Shown in pieces: positions 33,434 through 42,313 of a stretch of DNA of 64,000 bases. Source of the stretch: Corticicoccus populi. GTDB lineage: Bacteria; Bacillota; Bacilli; Staphylococcales; Salinicoccaceae. The stretch covers positions 496,001 to 560,000 of the forward strand of contig NZ_JBHUOQ010000004.1 in assembly GCF_042686195.1 (NCBI RefSeq). Direction: 5' to 3'. Positions within the stretch are counted from its first letter, which is position 1, and every line of letters begins with the position of its first letter. Under the pieces are notes generated by a model. That model saw nothing but the letters and a program-made list of their open reading frames with translations. It did no database searches and had not been told where the DNA came from. Position numbers and translations under genes: made by a program.

Positions 33434-34774
33434 ATGAAAAATAAAATTTTAACCGGAATACTTTCTGCAGCTGCTTGTATTTTGACCGTGTCTTCTACTG
33501 CATCAGCAGAGCCGGCAGAAGGGTACAGTCCGGAAGACGGAATGTATATTAAGGCAGAAAATGAATTTTACTGGGAGGGCAGGTATTCCAATGACCGGGT
33601 ATTCTCTGAGTATCTGGCAAATGAATTGGCCGGAGATTATGAAAATATAACTAACTATGCAGTCGGCGGTGCATTCTCGGGAGACTTATCAACTGGCGGT
33701 AATGAACATTCCAACTGGTCTGAGTGGATACACGGCTGGGGCGGTGTAGAACAGACAGAACGATTTCTCGATGATGTTAATGGAGAAGCAGATCCCGATG
33801 CTTTATATATCATCAGTATCGGAGGAAATGATGCTTATGCAGTGGAAGACCTTGGTGTTGAAACTGCTGCTGATATAACCAGTGATTATTCTCTTCAGAT
33901 GGTACAAAACCTTGTGGAAAGTGGTGCCAGGCATATTCTCTTGCCGAACCGTTTTGTTGACGAGAGAAGCGGTCTTGAAGATTTTTCAGACATCAGAAAT
34001 CAGCTTGTCGTCAATAAGATAGAAAATTATCTTGCGGATGAAAATACACCGGACGATGTTGAGGTGATATACGGTCATAATCACCAGCTGCGTGAAAACA
34101 TTGATGAACAGGGTCCTGAAGCATTCGGATATAAGAGTATGGGATTCTACATGGTTTCAGACTGGGTGCCTGCTTACGGTTACGGACTTGCTGCTGAAGA
34201 AAACAGTGACATCTTCCCGGTGAGTGAAGCGGATGTGCAGGAAGGATATGGTGTTTATTCCACGGATAGTGATTACTACACGCCTGAAGCAGAGGGATGG
34301 AAACCGGATGATTTCTATACGTATGATGAGTATCATTTGTCAGGCAGAAGCAACAGACACATGGCAACCTACCTTTTGAACTCTGATATTACGACAGAGG
34401 AAGGGACTTTTGAAAAAATCTATAACGGACCAAAGAGTGATTTCGCAGCTGCGATTGAAGACGATAGAATTCCGTCTAACTTCTCAACAGTTTATACGTT
34501 CGGCGACAGCAGTATCGATATCGGACGCGGACTGGAAGTAACGACGCAGCTGGTTGAAAATAGAGATTCCGGCAAACCGAAGGAAGCATCATATATTATT
34601 AAATCCGGCGACAGCCTGTGGGGTATCGTAAGGGAGCAGTATTCCACGGAGGACGACGCGCAGACTTTGAGTATTGTTCAGGCGGTTGTGGAGGAAAACA
34701 ATATCCTCCACCCGGATTCAGTGCATGCCGGACAGGAGCTTAAACTGCCGGATGCGGACGTTCCGGAAAAATAG
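33434..34774 (+). CDS. Secreted SGNH/GDSL esterase with LysM domain, apparently circularly permuted
   Basis: 446 residues. Signal peptide 1-26 (ends TASA-EP). The GDSL blocks appear out of order: GRYSNDRVFSEYLA at about 49-62 (normally after block I), NYAVGGA (block II, 74-80), SIGGNDAY (block III, Asn132), YDEYHLSGR (block V, Asp298/His301), and only then the nucleophile block TFGDSSIDIG with Ser359. A LysM domain (YIIKSGDSLWGI to HAGQELKLP, 387-438) follows, so the enzyme should bind peptidoglycan at the cell surface. No FGDS is found at the N-terminus. Hydrolyses esters (lipid or acetyl). Monocistronic, ribosome site AAGGGG. Confidence 0.75.
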   Translation: MKNKILTGILSAAACILTVSSTASAEPAEGYSPEDGMYIKAENEFYWEGRYSNDRVFSEYLANELAGDYENITNYAVGGAFSGDLSTGGNEHSNWSEWIHGWGGVEQTERFLDDVNGEADPDALYIISIGGNDAYAVEDLGVETAADITSDYSLQMVQNLVESGARHILLPNRFVDERSGLEDFSDIRNQLVVNKIENYLADENTPDDVEVIYGHNHQLRENIDEQGPEAFGYKSMGFYMVSDWVPAYGYGLAAEENSDIFPVSEADVQEGYGVYSTDSDYYTPEAEGWKPDDFYTYDEYHLSGRSNRHMATYLLNSDITTEEGTFEKIYNGPKSDFAAAIEDDRIPSNFSTVYTFGDSSIDIGRGLEVTTQLVENRDSGKPKEASYIIKSGDSLWGIVREQYSTEDDAQTLSIVQAVVEENNILHPDSVHAGQELKLPDADVPEK

Positions 34775-34928
34775 AATGACACAGAACAATCATCCACGGA
34801 GATACTTTTCCCTGGATGATTTTTATTGATACACTGCCGTGTAATCACGTATTTCACACGGCGTGTTAAAATGACTTTAGATATCTGTAAGGTAATAAAA
34901 ACAATGATTGTTGGAAGAGGTGATTGCT

Positions 34929-35828
34929 TTGAATACAAAAGAAGTGGTGACACTGGCTGAAACACACGGGCTTCATATAAAGGAGGATTCTATTCGTTTT
35001 AACGAGTCGGGACTTGATTTTCTTGTTGCTTTTGCGAAGGATGATGTGGGAGAGGACTGGGTACTCAGAATACCGAGACGCAGCGAGGTCATGGAACGCA
35101 ATGGTTTTGAAAATAAGGTGCTTGAACTGGTGCATCAGCATGTCTCTTTTCAGGTGCCGGTCTGGTCTGTTTATGAAAATGACTTAATCGCATACAGAAC
35201 ACTTGAAGGTGTCCCGGCGGGTACCATTGATCATGAAATCCAAAATTATGTCTGGGAGATGGATATTGAAAACATTCCGGAATCACATTTTCAAACGCTT
35301 GCGGGCGTCCTTTCCGAACTTCATAATATACCGGAAGAAGCGGTGAGGGGTGCAGGGCTGCCGGTGTACAGTGCAAAAGAGGCAAGGGAATCGATGCGTG
35401 AGCGTATTGATAAGGTGAAAGAACGGTTTTATGTGGCGGAGCATTTGATTGAGCGCTGGCAGAACTGGTTAAATAACGATGCGTTGTGGCCTGAAAAGAC
35501 AGGATTGATGCACGGAGATCTTCATGCCGGTCATACGATGATAGATGAAAAGGCTGATGTCACGGGTTTAATCGACTGGACCGAAGCTGCATTTACGGAT
35601 ATATCCAATGATTTTGTCTTTCAGTACAAAGCATTCGGAGAAGAAGCGCTGGATAAAGTCATTGATTATTACCGGGAAGCGGGCGGAATCTACTGGCCGA
35701 ATATGAAGGCACATATTATTGAGCTTGACGCAGCCTACGCTGTCGCCGTCGCAGAATTTGCGATGGCTTCAGGACTTGAAGAGTATGAAAAAATGGCGGA
35801 AGAAATCCTCGGAAGAGACCAGGACTGA
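34929..35828 (+). CDS. Macrolide 2'-phosphotransferase-like aminoglycoside/choline kinase-fold protein
   Basis: About 299 residues from TTG 34929 (GGAAGAGGTG upstream); in-frame TTGs at 34908/34911 are possible. Kinase fold: LVAFAKDDVGEDWVLRIPRR (ATP-binding Lys/Arg region), GLMHGDLHAGHTMI (catalytic HGD) and GLIDWTEAAFTDISND (Mg-binding DWxEA). The DWVLRIPRR and HxGH features match Mph macrolide kinases. It lies among housekeeping genes with no mobile signature, so it looks like an intrinsic chromosomal copy. Actual macrolide resistance is not shown. Confidence 0.78.
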   Translation: MNTKEVVTLAETHGLHIKEDSIRFNESGLDFLVAFAKDDVGEDWVLRIPRRSEVMERNGFENKVLELVHQHVSFQVPVWSVYENDLIAYRTLEGVPAGTIDHEIQNYVWEMDIENIPESHFQTLAGVLSELHNIPEEAVRGAGLPVYSAKEARESMRERIDKVKERFYVAEHLIERWQNWLNNDALWPEKTGLMHGDLHAGHTMIDEKADVTGLIDWTEAAFTDISNDFVFQYKAFGEEALDKVIDYYREAGGIYWPNMKAHIIELDAAYAVAVAEFAMASGLEEYEKMAEEILGRDQD

Positions 35829-35868
35829 CGCATTTTAAAATCATAACAGCATTATTTTTATCAATAAG

Positions 35869-35900
35869 AAGCGCCTTTTGTGGAATGACAAAAGGCGCTT
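35869..35900. terminator. Bidirectional terminator
   Basis: AAGCGCCTTTTG-N8-CAAAAGGCGCTT between the convergent phosphotransferase and M50 genes. Confidence 0.85.
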
Positions 35901-35940
35901 TTGTTAAAGGCGGATATTTGGACTGTATAATCAGTACTTA

Positions 35941-36708
35941 TTAGAGGTTCAAAGCATGTGTGACAAGCTGAAATGACTGATACATACTCCATATCGAAAT
36001 TACTGCCCAGACAAACCACCATATTGTGGCTGGGATATAAGTCAGCTGTCTCATGGCTGTACCATCCCACTCGATGCCGCCTTTAAAGTTAATTTTCGCA
36101 GTGATGATAATGCTTTGAATCATCTCTCCGAGAAGGAGGCCGAGTATAATACTGTAGAAGGTATTAATGCTGCCTGCTGCAAATCCTGAAGATGAAGTGA
36201 TGATACTGAAGCTGCCTATAATCAACAGGATAATAATCAGTATAGGCAGCCATTTCTGTGATGTGTGCCAAAGGTAGTACAGGAACATCAAAATCAGAAT
36301 ACCGATAAATATGATACTGTATCCTTGAACCGCCAAAAATACACCGGCAATAAAAAAGAGAGGCGGGAAGCTGTAGCCGGCAAATGTAATGAGTACGCTC
36401 GATAGCCAGTTTCTGCTGCCGGTTTCTGCAAATCCCTGCCGGCCTTCTCTCATCTGTCTGTCAGGTGTCAGTACCATATAAATATTACCAACAGATCCTC
36501 TTGTTACTGTAGCCATCACGGCATGGCCGATTTCATGAATCAGAATAGGTATAAAACCTGTGATAATACTGAGGTGTGCAATTATTTTATTATGTCTTCT
36601 GCCGTGAAGAAATATATAAATGACAGCCGTCAGAAGAATGATCCAGGGCGTGACTGCAGTGAGTGCGGGACTCATCAGAAATACCCCGGCTGATTGAAGC
36701 ATTGACAT
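35941..36708 (-). CDS. M50-family membrane metalloprotease homologue
   Basis: 255 residues with about six membrane segments. Zinc motif HEIGHAVMA near residue 59 and, towards the C-terminus, EWDGTAMRQL, matching the second M50B motif. Of the compact M50B group (YdjP/SpoIVFB-like size), intramembrane or peri-membrane peptidase. Substrate unknown; no sigma/anti-sigma gene next to it. ATG 36708 with AAAGGAG. Monocistronic. Confidence 0.75.
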   Translation of the reverse strand: MSMLQSAGVFLMSPALTAVTPWIILLTAVIYIFLHGRRHNKIIAHLSIITGFIPILIHEIGHAVMATVTRGSVGNIYMVLTPDRQMREGRQGFAETGSRNWLSSVLITFAGYSFPPLFFIAGVFLAVQGYSIIFIGILILMFLYYLWHTSQKWLPILIIILLIIGSFSIITSSSGFAAGSINTFYSIILGLLLGEMIQSIIITAKINFKGGIEWDGTAMRQLTYIPATIWWFVWAVISIWSMYQSFQLVTHALNL

Positions 36709-36931
36709 TGAAAATCTCCTTTTTACTACATATAGAAGTATAAGTGCATATATTATATAACAAAAATGCAGATCAGGCCTTAAATGACTATTACAATCAA
36801 TGAAGTCCTGCTTGTTTTCTACAACAGCCGCAGCTTTACTTCTGTTTCACACTGTGCCGTTCGTGGTATATAAAGCATAAGGGATTTTTATAGAACGACA
36901 TAATATTGAAAGTAAGAGCGGAGGAAATGAA

Positions 36932-38671
36932 GTGCCAAAGATAAAAACAAATTTCGAAGTGATTCAAGCATTGAAAGCCTGGGATATTGACCATGTGTAC
37001 GGTATTCCGGGTGATTCCATTGATGCGGTCGTAGATGGATTGAAGGCAGCGGAAGATGAGATTGAATTTTATCATGTAAGGCATGAGGAGGTTGCGAGCC
37101 TGACGGCAGCGTCCTACACTAAACTGACCGGTAAGATTGGTGTGGCGCTTGCGATTGGCGGTCCGGGGGCTGTTCATTTATTAAACGGGATGTATGATGC
37201 CAAAATGGACAACGTACCGCAGCTGATTCTCGCCGGCCAGGCGGACAGTGATGTGCTTGGTACGAAAGGGTTCCAGGAGATTAATCTGCCGCGATTGTTT
37301 GAAGACGTTGCGGTGTATAATAAGCAGATTACAGAAGATGATAATGTATTTGATACTGTTAATGAAGCGATTCGGACAGCATATACTAAAAAAGGCGTTG
37401 CGGTACTGACTCTGCCGAACGATCTTTTGACAGGCAGAACAAAAACAGATGGCGATTGTACTGTTGATACGTCGCGTCCGGAACTGCCTGTTGTGGATGA
37501 TGCGTCAGTGCAGGCAGCAGGAACTTTATTGAATAAAAGTGAGAAACCTGTAATGTTAATCGGCCTTGGTACAGCGGGAGCAAAGGACGAGGTCAGAGAA
37601 TTCATCGAAAAAGTGAAGATACCAACGATATTTACGCTTCCGGCAAAAGGAATACTCCCGGACAGTCATCCGTATAATATCGGAAACCTCGGAAAAATTG
37701 GAACGAAGCAGGCATTTAATGCGATGAAGAATGCGGATTTATTGATTCTTGCAGGAACCAATTATCCGTATGTCGATTACCTGCCGGATAAAGATATTCC
37801 ATGTATTCAGATTGATGTGGATCAGTCAGTGATGAGTCACCGCTTCAATGTGGATGTTCCGCTTCTCGGCGGTGCTGCGGACACATTGAAAAGGTTAAAA
37901 AACAGTGTCGATGAAGTCAGTCAGCGTGAATTTCTGGACGATGTTTTAAAACAGAAGAAAACATGGGATAAGTGGATGCAGGAAGATATGGAAAATGAAG
38001 GTTCACCCATCCGTCCGGAACGTTTAATAGCTGAGATTAACCGTCATACCAATGATGAAACGATATTTTCAATTGACGTCGGCACGTCAACTGTCTGGTC
38101 GACAAGGTATTTGAATTTAGCGACATCCAACCGATTTATCATATCCAGCTGGCTCGGCACGATGGGGTGTGCACTGCCCGGTGCGCTTGCTGCGAAAATT
38201 GCACATCCTGAAAAACAGGCGGTTGCGATTTCAGGAGACGGTGCATTCCAGATGGTAATGCAGGACTTTTTAACCGCAGTTCAGTACGACCTGCCGATAC
38301 TAATTTTTGTCCTGAATAATCAGGAATTGTCCTTTATCAAGTATGAACAGCAGGCAGCGGGTGAACTCGAATATGCGATAGAATTCAGTGATATGAATTA
38401 CGCGGCATTCGCTGAAGCGTGCGGTGGTGTAGGCTATACGCTGACCGATCCGGAAGATATCGGTACGATAGTGACCAAGGCATTCGAACAGAAAAAGCCG
38501 ACCCTTGTGAATGTGTATGTTGATCCGAATGCAGCACCATTACCGGGTAAAATCACTAAAGATGAAGCGAAAAACTTCGCTAAATGGGCGTATCGTTCAA
38601 TGAAGGAAGATAAGAAGTTAGACCCGGAAGATATACCGTCTATTAAGACATCATTGAGACGGTTTTTGTAA
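36932..38671 (+). CDS. cidC: Pyruvate:menaquinone oxidoreductase (acetate-forming pyruvate oxidase)
   Basis: 579 residues, exactly the length of S. aureus CidC and matching it throughout: AWDIDHVYGIPGDSIDAVVD start, HVRHEEVASL (TPP Glu), LGTKGFQEINL, SIDVGTSTVWSTRYLNL, and GDGAFQMVMQDF (TPP/Mg GDG). The C-terminal membrane-binding region ends SLRRFL. Uses TPP and FAD to turn pyruvate into acetate and CO2, passing electrons to menaquinone. GTG start with GGAGG. In S. aureus it is in the cidABC operon; no cidA or cidB is beside it here. Confidence 0.93.
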   Translation: MPKIKTNFEVIQALKAWDIDHVYGIPGDSIDAVVDGLKAAEDEIEFYHVRHEEVASLTAASYTKLTGKIGVALAIGGPGAVHLLNGMYDAKMDNVPQLILAGQADSDVLGTKGFQEINLPRLFEDVAVYNKQITEDDNVFDTVNEAIRTAYTKKGVAVLTLPNDLLTGRTKTDGDCTVDTSRPELPVVDDASVQAAGTLLNKSEKPVMLIGLGTAGAKDEVREFIEKVKIPTIFTLPAKGILPDSHPYNIGNLGKIGTKQAFNAMKNADLLILAGTNYPYVDYLPDKDIPCIQIDVDQSVMSHRFNVDVPLLGGAADTLKRLKNSVDEVSQREFLDDVLKQKKTWDKWMQEDMENEGSPIRPERLIAEINRHTNDETIFSIDVGTSTVWSTRYLNLATSNRFIISSWLGTMGCALPGALAAKIAHPEKQAVAISGDGAFQMVMQDFLTAVQYDLPILIFVLNNQELSFIKYEQQAAGELEYAIEFSDMNYAAFAEACGGVGYTLTDPEDIGTIVTKAFEQKKPTLVNVYVDPNAAPLPGKITKDEAKNFAKWAYRSMKEDKKLDPEDIPSIKTSLRRFL

Positions 38672-38688
38672 CACTGTGATATATCGGG

Positions 38689-38717
38689 AACGCTCAATTC
38701 AAACAGGATTGAGCGTT
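38689..38717 (+). terminator. Terminator after cidC
   Basis: AACGCTCAAT / ATTGAGCGTT stem followed by TTCCTTG, 18 bases after the stop. Confidence 0.7.
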
Positions 38718-38812
38718 TTCCTTGTAAAGAAGGAAGTATATATTATGTTTTCTTTTAATGAATGTACGAAGACATTGAGGTACTATTATAATATGATTGA
38801 TAAATATTTACA

Positions 38813-38858
38813 GGGAGGAATAAATAAAACAGCCCAACAAGCTGTTTTATTTTAAAAA
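38813..38858 (+). promoter_or_regulatory. Ribosome binding site split from its start codon by a hairpin
   Basis: GGGAGG (38813-38818) is 40 bases from the ATG at 38859. The gap holds AAATAAAACAGC (38822-38833) / GCTGTTTTATTT (38841-38852), a perfect 12-bp stem with loop CCAACAA. Folding leaves 3 + 6 = 9 unpaired bases between site and ATG, the ideal distance. The same hairpin plus T-rich arm could also terminate transcription. Confidence 0.6.
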
Positions 38859-39890
38859 ATGACATTTAAAAAAGACGATACACTAACATTTTTAAAAGAT
38901 TTACTATCTATCAACAGTCCGACCGGTTATACAAAGGAAGTCACAGCTTTTCTAAAAAAAGAAATCGAGGAAATTGGATTTAAGTCGGAAACAACACCGA
39001 AAGGCAACTTGATTGTCCATGTTGATGGTGAGGATAGTTCAGTGACACGTGCGTTAAGCGGTCATGTGGACACGCTTGGATTAATGGTACGTTCAATCAA
39101 TGATGACGGGACACTTTCTCTCACAAAGCTCGGCGGGCCGGTAACGGCGACCCTTGACGGAGAATACTGTGACATTATTACGCGGGACGACACAGTATAC
39201 ACAGGCACTATTTTATCAAAATCCCCTTCCGGACATGTATATAAAGATGCCGGTACAAGAAGCAGGGATGTTGATGATTTAATGGTGAAAATCGATGAAC
39301 GGGTGGAGAGTAAGGAAGATGTGAAGGCGCTCGGTATAGAAAACGGGGATTTTGTTGCGTATGATCCGAAAGTTTACATCACAGACTCTGGATTTATTAA
39401 ATCAAGATTCCTCGATGATAAAGCATCTGTCGCAGTATTGGTCAGTATTTTAAAGGAAATCAAAGCGGGCGGTATCACGCCGAAGACCAGTCTCAAATTC
39501 ATTTTTACAGTGTATGAAGAGGTTGGGCATGGTGCGTCGTGGATTCCGGAAGATATTACTGAACTTCTGGCAGTGGATATGGGCTGTATCGGACTCGATC
39601 TTGCATGTACGGAATATGATGTATCCATCTGTGCAAAAGATTCATCTGGTCCGTATGATTATGAGTTAACCACATCATTGATTAATCATGCGAAAAATAA
39701 CAGTCTGAACTATGCAGTGGATATCTATCCGATGTACGGAAGTGATGCCTCTGCTGCGCTAGGCGGCGGTGCCAACATTAAAGCCGCTTTAATCGGCCCC
39801 GGTGTTGCGAGCAGTCACGGCATGGAACGTACACATGTCGATGCCTTGGAAAACACGTTTAAGTTAATCGAGAAATATATAGAGAACTAA
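38859..39890 (+). CDS. M42-family aminopeptidase
   Basis: 343 residues. Zn peptidase: SGHVDTLGL (first His-x-Asp), DDKASVAVL (bridging Asp), VYEEVGHGA (catalytic Glu pair), VDMGCIG and SSHGMERTHVDAL (last His). Same family as FrvX/YsdC/PepA glutamyl or deblocking aminopeptidases; large tetrahedral cytosolic complexes are typical. The only start fitting the family N-terminus is ATG 38859, whose ribosome site is looped (38813-38858). Strong terminator follows (39904-39938). Substrate preference unknown. Confidence 0.9.
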   Translation: MTFKKDDTLTFLKDLLSINSPTGYTKEVTAFLKKEIEEIGFKSETTPKGNLIVHVDGEDSSVTRALSGHVDTLGLMVRSINDDGTLSLTKLGGPVTATLDGEYCDIITRDDTVYTGTILSKSPSGHVYKDAGTRSRDVDDLMVKIDERVESKEDVKALGIENGDFVAYDPKVYITDSGFIKSRFLDDKASVAVLVSILKEIKAGGITPKTSLKFIFTVYEEVGHGASWIPEDITELLAVDMGCIGLDLACTEYDVSICAKDSSGPYDYELTTSLINHAKNNSLNYAVDIYPMYGSDASAALGGGANIKAALIGPGVASSHGMERTHVDALENTFKLIEKYIEN

Positions 39891-39903
39891 GTGTATGAAA
39901 TAT

Positions 39904-39938
39904 AAAGCAGGGACCGGAACATTTCCGGTCCCTGCTTT
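39904..39938. terminator. Bidirectional 16-bp terminator
   Basis: AAAGCAGGGACCGGAA-CAT-TTCCGGTCCCTGCTTT between the M42 gene and the convergent HTH gene. Confidence 0.85.
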
Positions 39939-39975
39939 AGTGTGAAAGAGAGAATGATGTATTTTCTGTAACCAG

Positions 39976-40425
39976 CTATTTATAACTTTTTCCTGCTGTT
40001 TCATATGTGAGCCAGCTTAACAGTAGAAAAACAACCGCAACAGTGCCCGGCAGACTTCCTTGGAGAAATGGGAGAATATCGCTGCCTGTCGCAAGTTCTA
40101 ATCCTCTTAATCCAAAATTCAGGATTAATAATATTAACCCCGCCAACCCGATTAATTCTCCAATATTAAAGAGAACGGGATGTTTTAATTTTTTTCCGTC
40201 CTTTATAATCTGATCTTTCAAAACATCATCTCTTTTGAGCAGTTCATCGACAGTGATATTAAACAATTCACTGAGTTTAATAAGTGTTTCAATACTGGGG
40301 TATCCTTTTTCACGTTCCCACTTTGAAATAGACTGTCTGCTGATATTTAATTTTTCTGCAAGTTCTTCTTGTGACAGATTCAGCTTTTTCCGCTCTGTTT
40401 TTAATTTGATATGAAATTCCATCAT
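39976..40425 (-). CDS. XRE-family transcriptional regulator with membrane tail
   Basis: 149 residues from ATG 40425 (GAAGGAGG upstream). HTH at 5-60: LSQEELAEKLNISRQSISKW. The C-terminal half has two hydrophobic segments (LIGLAGLILLILNFGL, GTVAVVFLLLSWL), so the regulator is membrane-anchored. This type is common in Firmicutes, often next to membrane-protein genes that it controls. Divergent from the DUF5058 pair at 40754, which is a plausible target. Confidence 0.85.
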   Translation of the reverse strand: MMEFHIKLKTERKKLNLSQEELAEKLNISRQSISKWEREKGYPSIETLIKLSELFNITVDELLKRDDVLKDQIIKDGKKLKHPVLFNIGELIGLAGLILLILNFGLRGLELATGSDILPFLQGSLPGTVAVVFLLLSWLTYETAGKSYK

Positions 40426-40753
40426 TCTGCCTCCTTCATATATTGAATGTAAATGATTATCTTTCTTGTGGTCAGAATCTATAAGTGGCATGGTGTAACG
40501 AATCAGTTGCGCAGCTGTGTTTTTTAGAATAACGCTGGTATAACGCAGCGTCAGAAGTTATTATTATGAAATTATTATATCAGTACAGTATGTATTCGAA
40601 TAAAAAAGTAAGCGTTTTAAAAATTAAAGAATGTTCATTTTATTCTGATTATTATTGTATAGACAGGTAAAATATTATATGATACTAGATAAAATCTTAT
40701 AGATATGGATTTTTTATTTTAATTGTACATATAAGATTCAGAGGAGGAAATGT

Positions 40754-41470
40754 ATGTCGGAGGAAGTTTTAAGTATCGCAGGCGACGGTGTGGTTTGGAT
40801 GATCGCCTTATTAGTCATTTCTTTCGTTATTTTTCAGGCGATTATTTTCTTTAAAATTGCTAAAGATGCTGCACCTGCAGCGGGACTTAGTAAAACAGAA
40901 GTCGTGAGGGCGGCAAGAACAGGATTTATCAGTTCACTCGGACCCTCATTTGGTATTGCGATTGTGATTATTTCTTTAATTTCGATTATGGGAGCGCCTG
41001 TCACATTAATGCGTATCGGTATCGTTGGATCTGCAGCAACAGAAACAGCGGCAGCGCAGATTGGAGCGAATGCTTTCGGAGTTGAGCTGGGCGATCCGGA
41101 CTTTAACGCACAGGCGTTTACGACGATGGTATGGACGATGTGTTTAGGCGGTATGGGATGGCTCGTATTTACATTATTATTTACCAAAACACTTGGTAAA
41201 ACCGAGAGAGTGGTCCGCAGAAGGAATCCAAAAGCTATGGCGGTTGTATCTCTTGCAGCTATGCTTGGTGCATTCGGCTACCTGCTTGCTGAACAGATGG
41301 TCAGCGGTCTGAACTATGCGGCATCCGGTGTCTTTGCACTTGCTGTAATGGTGACATTGATGATTGTGTCTGACAAATGGAATATCAGCTGGCTCAGGGA
41401 ATGGTCTCTTGGGATATCAATGGTATGCGGGATGATCGGCGGCTCGGTATTTACAACGTTATTTTTATAG
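40754..41470 (+). CDS. DUF5058-family membrane protein
   Basis: 238 residues, six membrane segments; SSLGPSFGIAIVIISLIS and RIGIVGSAATETAAAQIGA are the conserved blocks I associate with DUF5058. ATG 40754 after GAGGAGG. It forms a two-gene operon with 41503-42186, 32 bases apart; both are all-membrane proteins. In other genomes such pairs tend to lie beside peptidase or amidohydrolase genes, here an M42 aminopeptidase 0.9 kb upstream. Likely a two-part transporter for an amino acid-like compound; substrate unknown. Confidence 0.6.
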   Translation: MSEEVLSIAGDGVVWMIALLVISFVIFQAIIFFKIAKDAAPAAGLSKTEVVRAARTGFISSLGPSFGIAIVIISLISIMGAPVTLMRIGIVGSAATETAAAQIGANAFGVELGDPDFNAQAFTTMVWTMCLGGMGWLVFTLLFTKTLGKTERVVRRRNPKAMAVVSLAAMLGAFGYLLAEQMVSGLNYAASGVFALAVMVTLMIVSDKWNISWLREWSLGISMVCGMIGGSVFTTLFL

Positions 41471-41502
41471 GTGTTCTATTTTAAAGGGAGTGGAAATTTA
41501 AT

Positions 41503-42186
41503 ATGAAAACAAATACAGAGATGCATATGGAGGCCGGGATGAAGGCTTTTCATGAAAAATCGCATTTTTGGGGGAGGCTGACATTATCACTGGTAATCAT
41601 CGCCTCACTGGCGTTACCCTTATACTTATCTTTTATTGTCGGTGCACATCCGGGCTGGGGCCCGATTCTCTCAGGATTCATTGGATATGCAGCGTTTATC
41701 GGAGTACTGTGGTTTATTGAGCCTGTTACATATTTCCCCGTGCTTGGGATTGCAGGGACATATATTGCGTTCTTATCAGGAAATATCTCAAACTTATGTC
41801 TGCCGTCATCTTCTGCCGCCCAGAAAGCTGTCGGAGCAGAGCCGGGGACTGAGAAAGCTGAAATCGCCGGTGTTCTCGGGATTGCATCCGCATCACTCAC
41901 AAATACTGTAGTGATTCTTGCGACGGTTGTCGGCGGGGTGTATATCATCGGGCTGATTCCTGAGTCTATACAGTCTTCATTTTCCTTTGTGCTGCCTGCG
42001 ATTTTTGGAGCGGTACTCGGACAGTTTGCGTTTAAAACACCAATGTATGGTGTACTTGCGATGGTACTTGGGATACTGATTTTCTTCTCACCGATCCCAA
42101 GTCTGTTAAAAATATTATCCTGTGTCATACTGACAGTCGCAATGATATATTATTTGGAGCAGCGGAAAGAGAAGAAACAATCCTGA
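41503..42186 (+). CDS. Membrane protein, partner of the DUF5058 protein
   Basis: 227 residues; a short cytoplasmic N-terminus (MKTNTEMHMEAGMKAFHEKS), then six to seven membrane segments with FLSGNISNLCLPSSSAAQKA and GVLGIASASLTNTVVIL as polar-containing conserved stretches. Basic end (EQRKEKKQS). AAGGGAGTGG ribosome site. Similar overall build to its upstream partner, so the two could form a heteromeric carrier. I do not recognise a named family. Confidence 0.6.
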   Translation: MKTNTEMHMEAGMKAFHEKSHFWGRLTLSLVIIASLALPLYLSFIVGAHPGWGPILSGFIGYAAFIGVLWFIEPVTYFPVLGIAGTYIAFLSGNISNLCLPSSSAAQKAVGAEPGTEKAEIAGVLGIASASLTNTVVILATVVGGVYIIGLIPESIQSSFSFVLPAIFGAVLGQFAFKTPMYGVLAMVLGILIFFSPIPSLLKILSCVILTVAMIYYLEQRKEKKQS

Positions 42187-42313
42187 TTAATATGTTCTTG
42201 AACAATCGTTCCGTCAAAATATAAATTAACTGTTCAAGGTCCAGCATATTGATAGAAAGAGATGACTTTTGAAATCGGGCTGTGGTTTAATGAAGTAAAC
42301 AAGAGGTGAGAAG

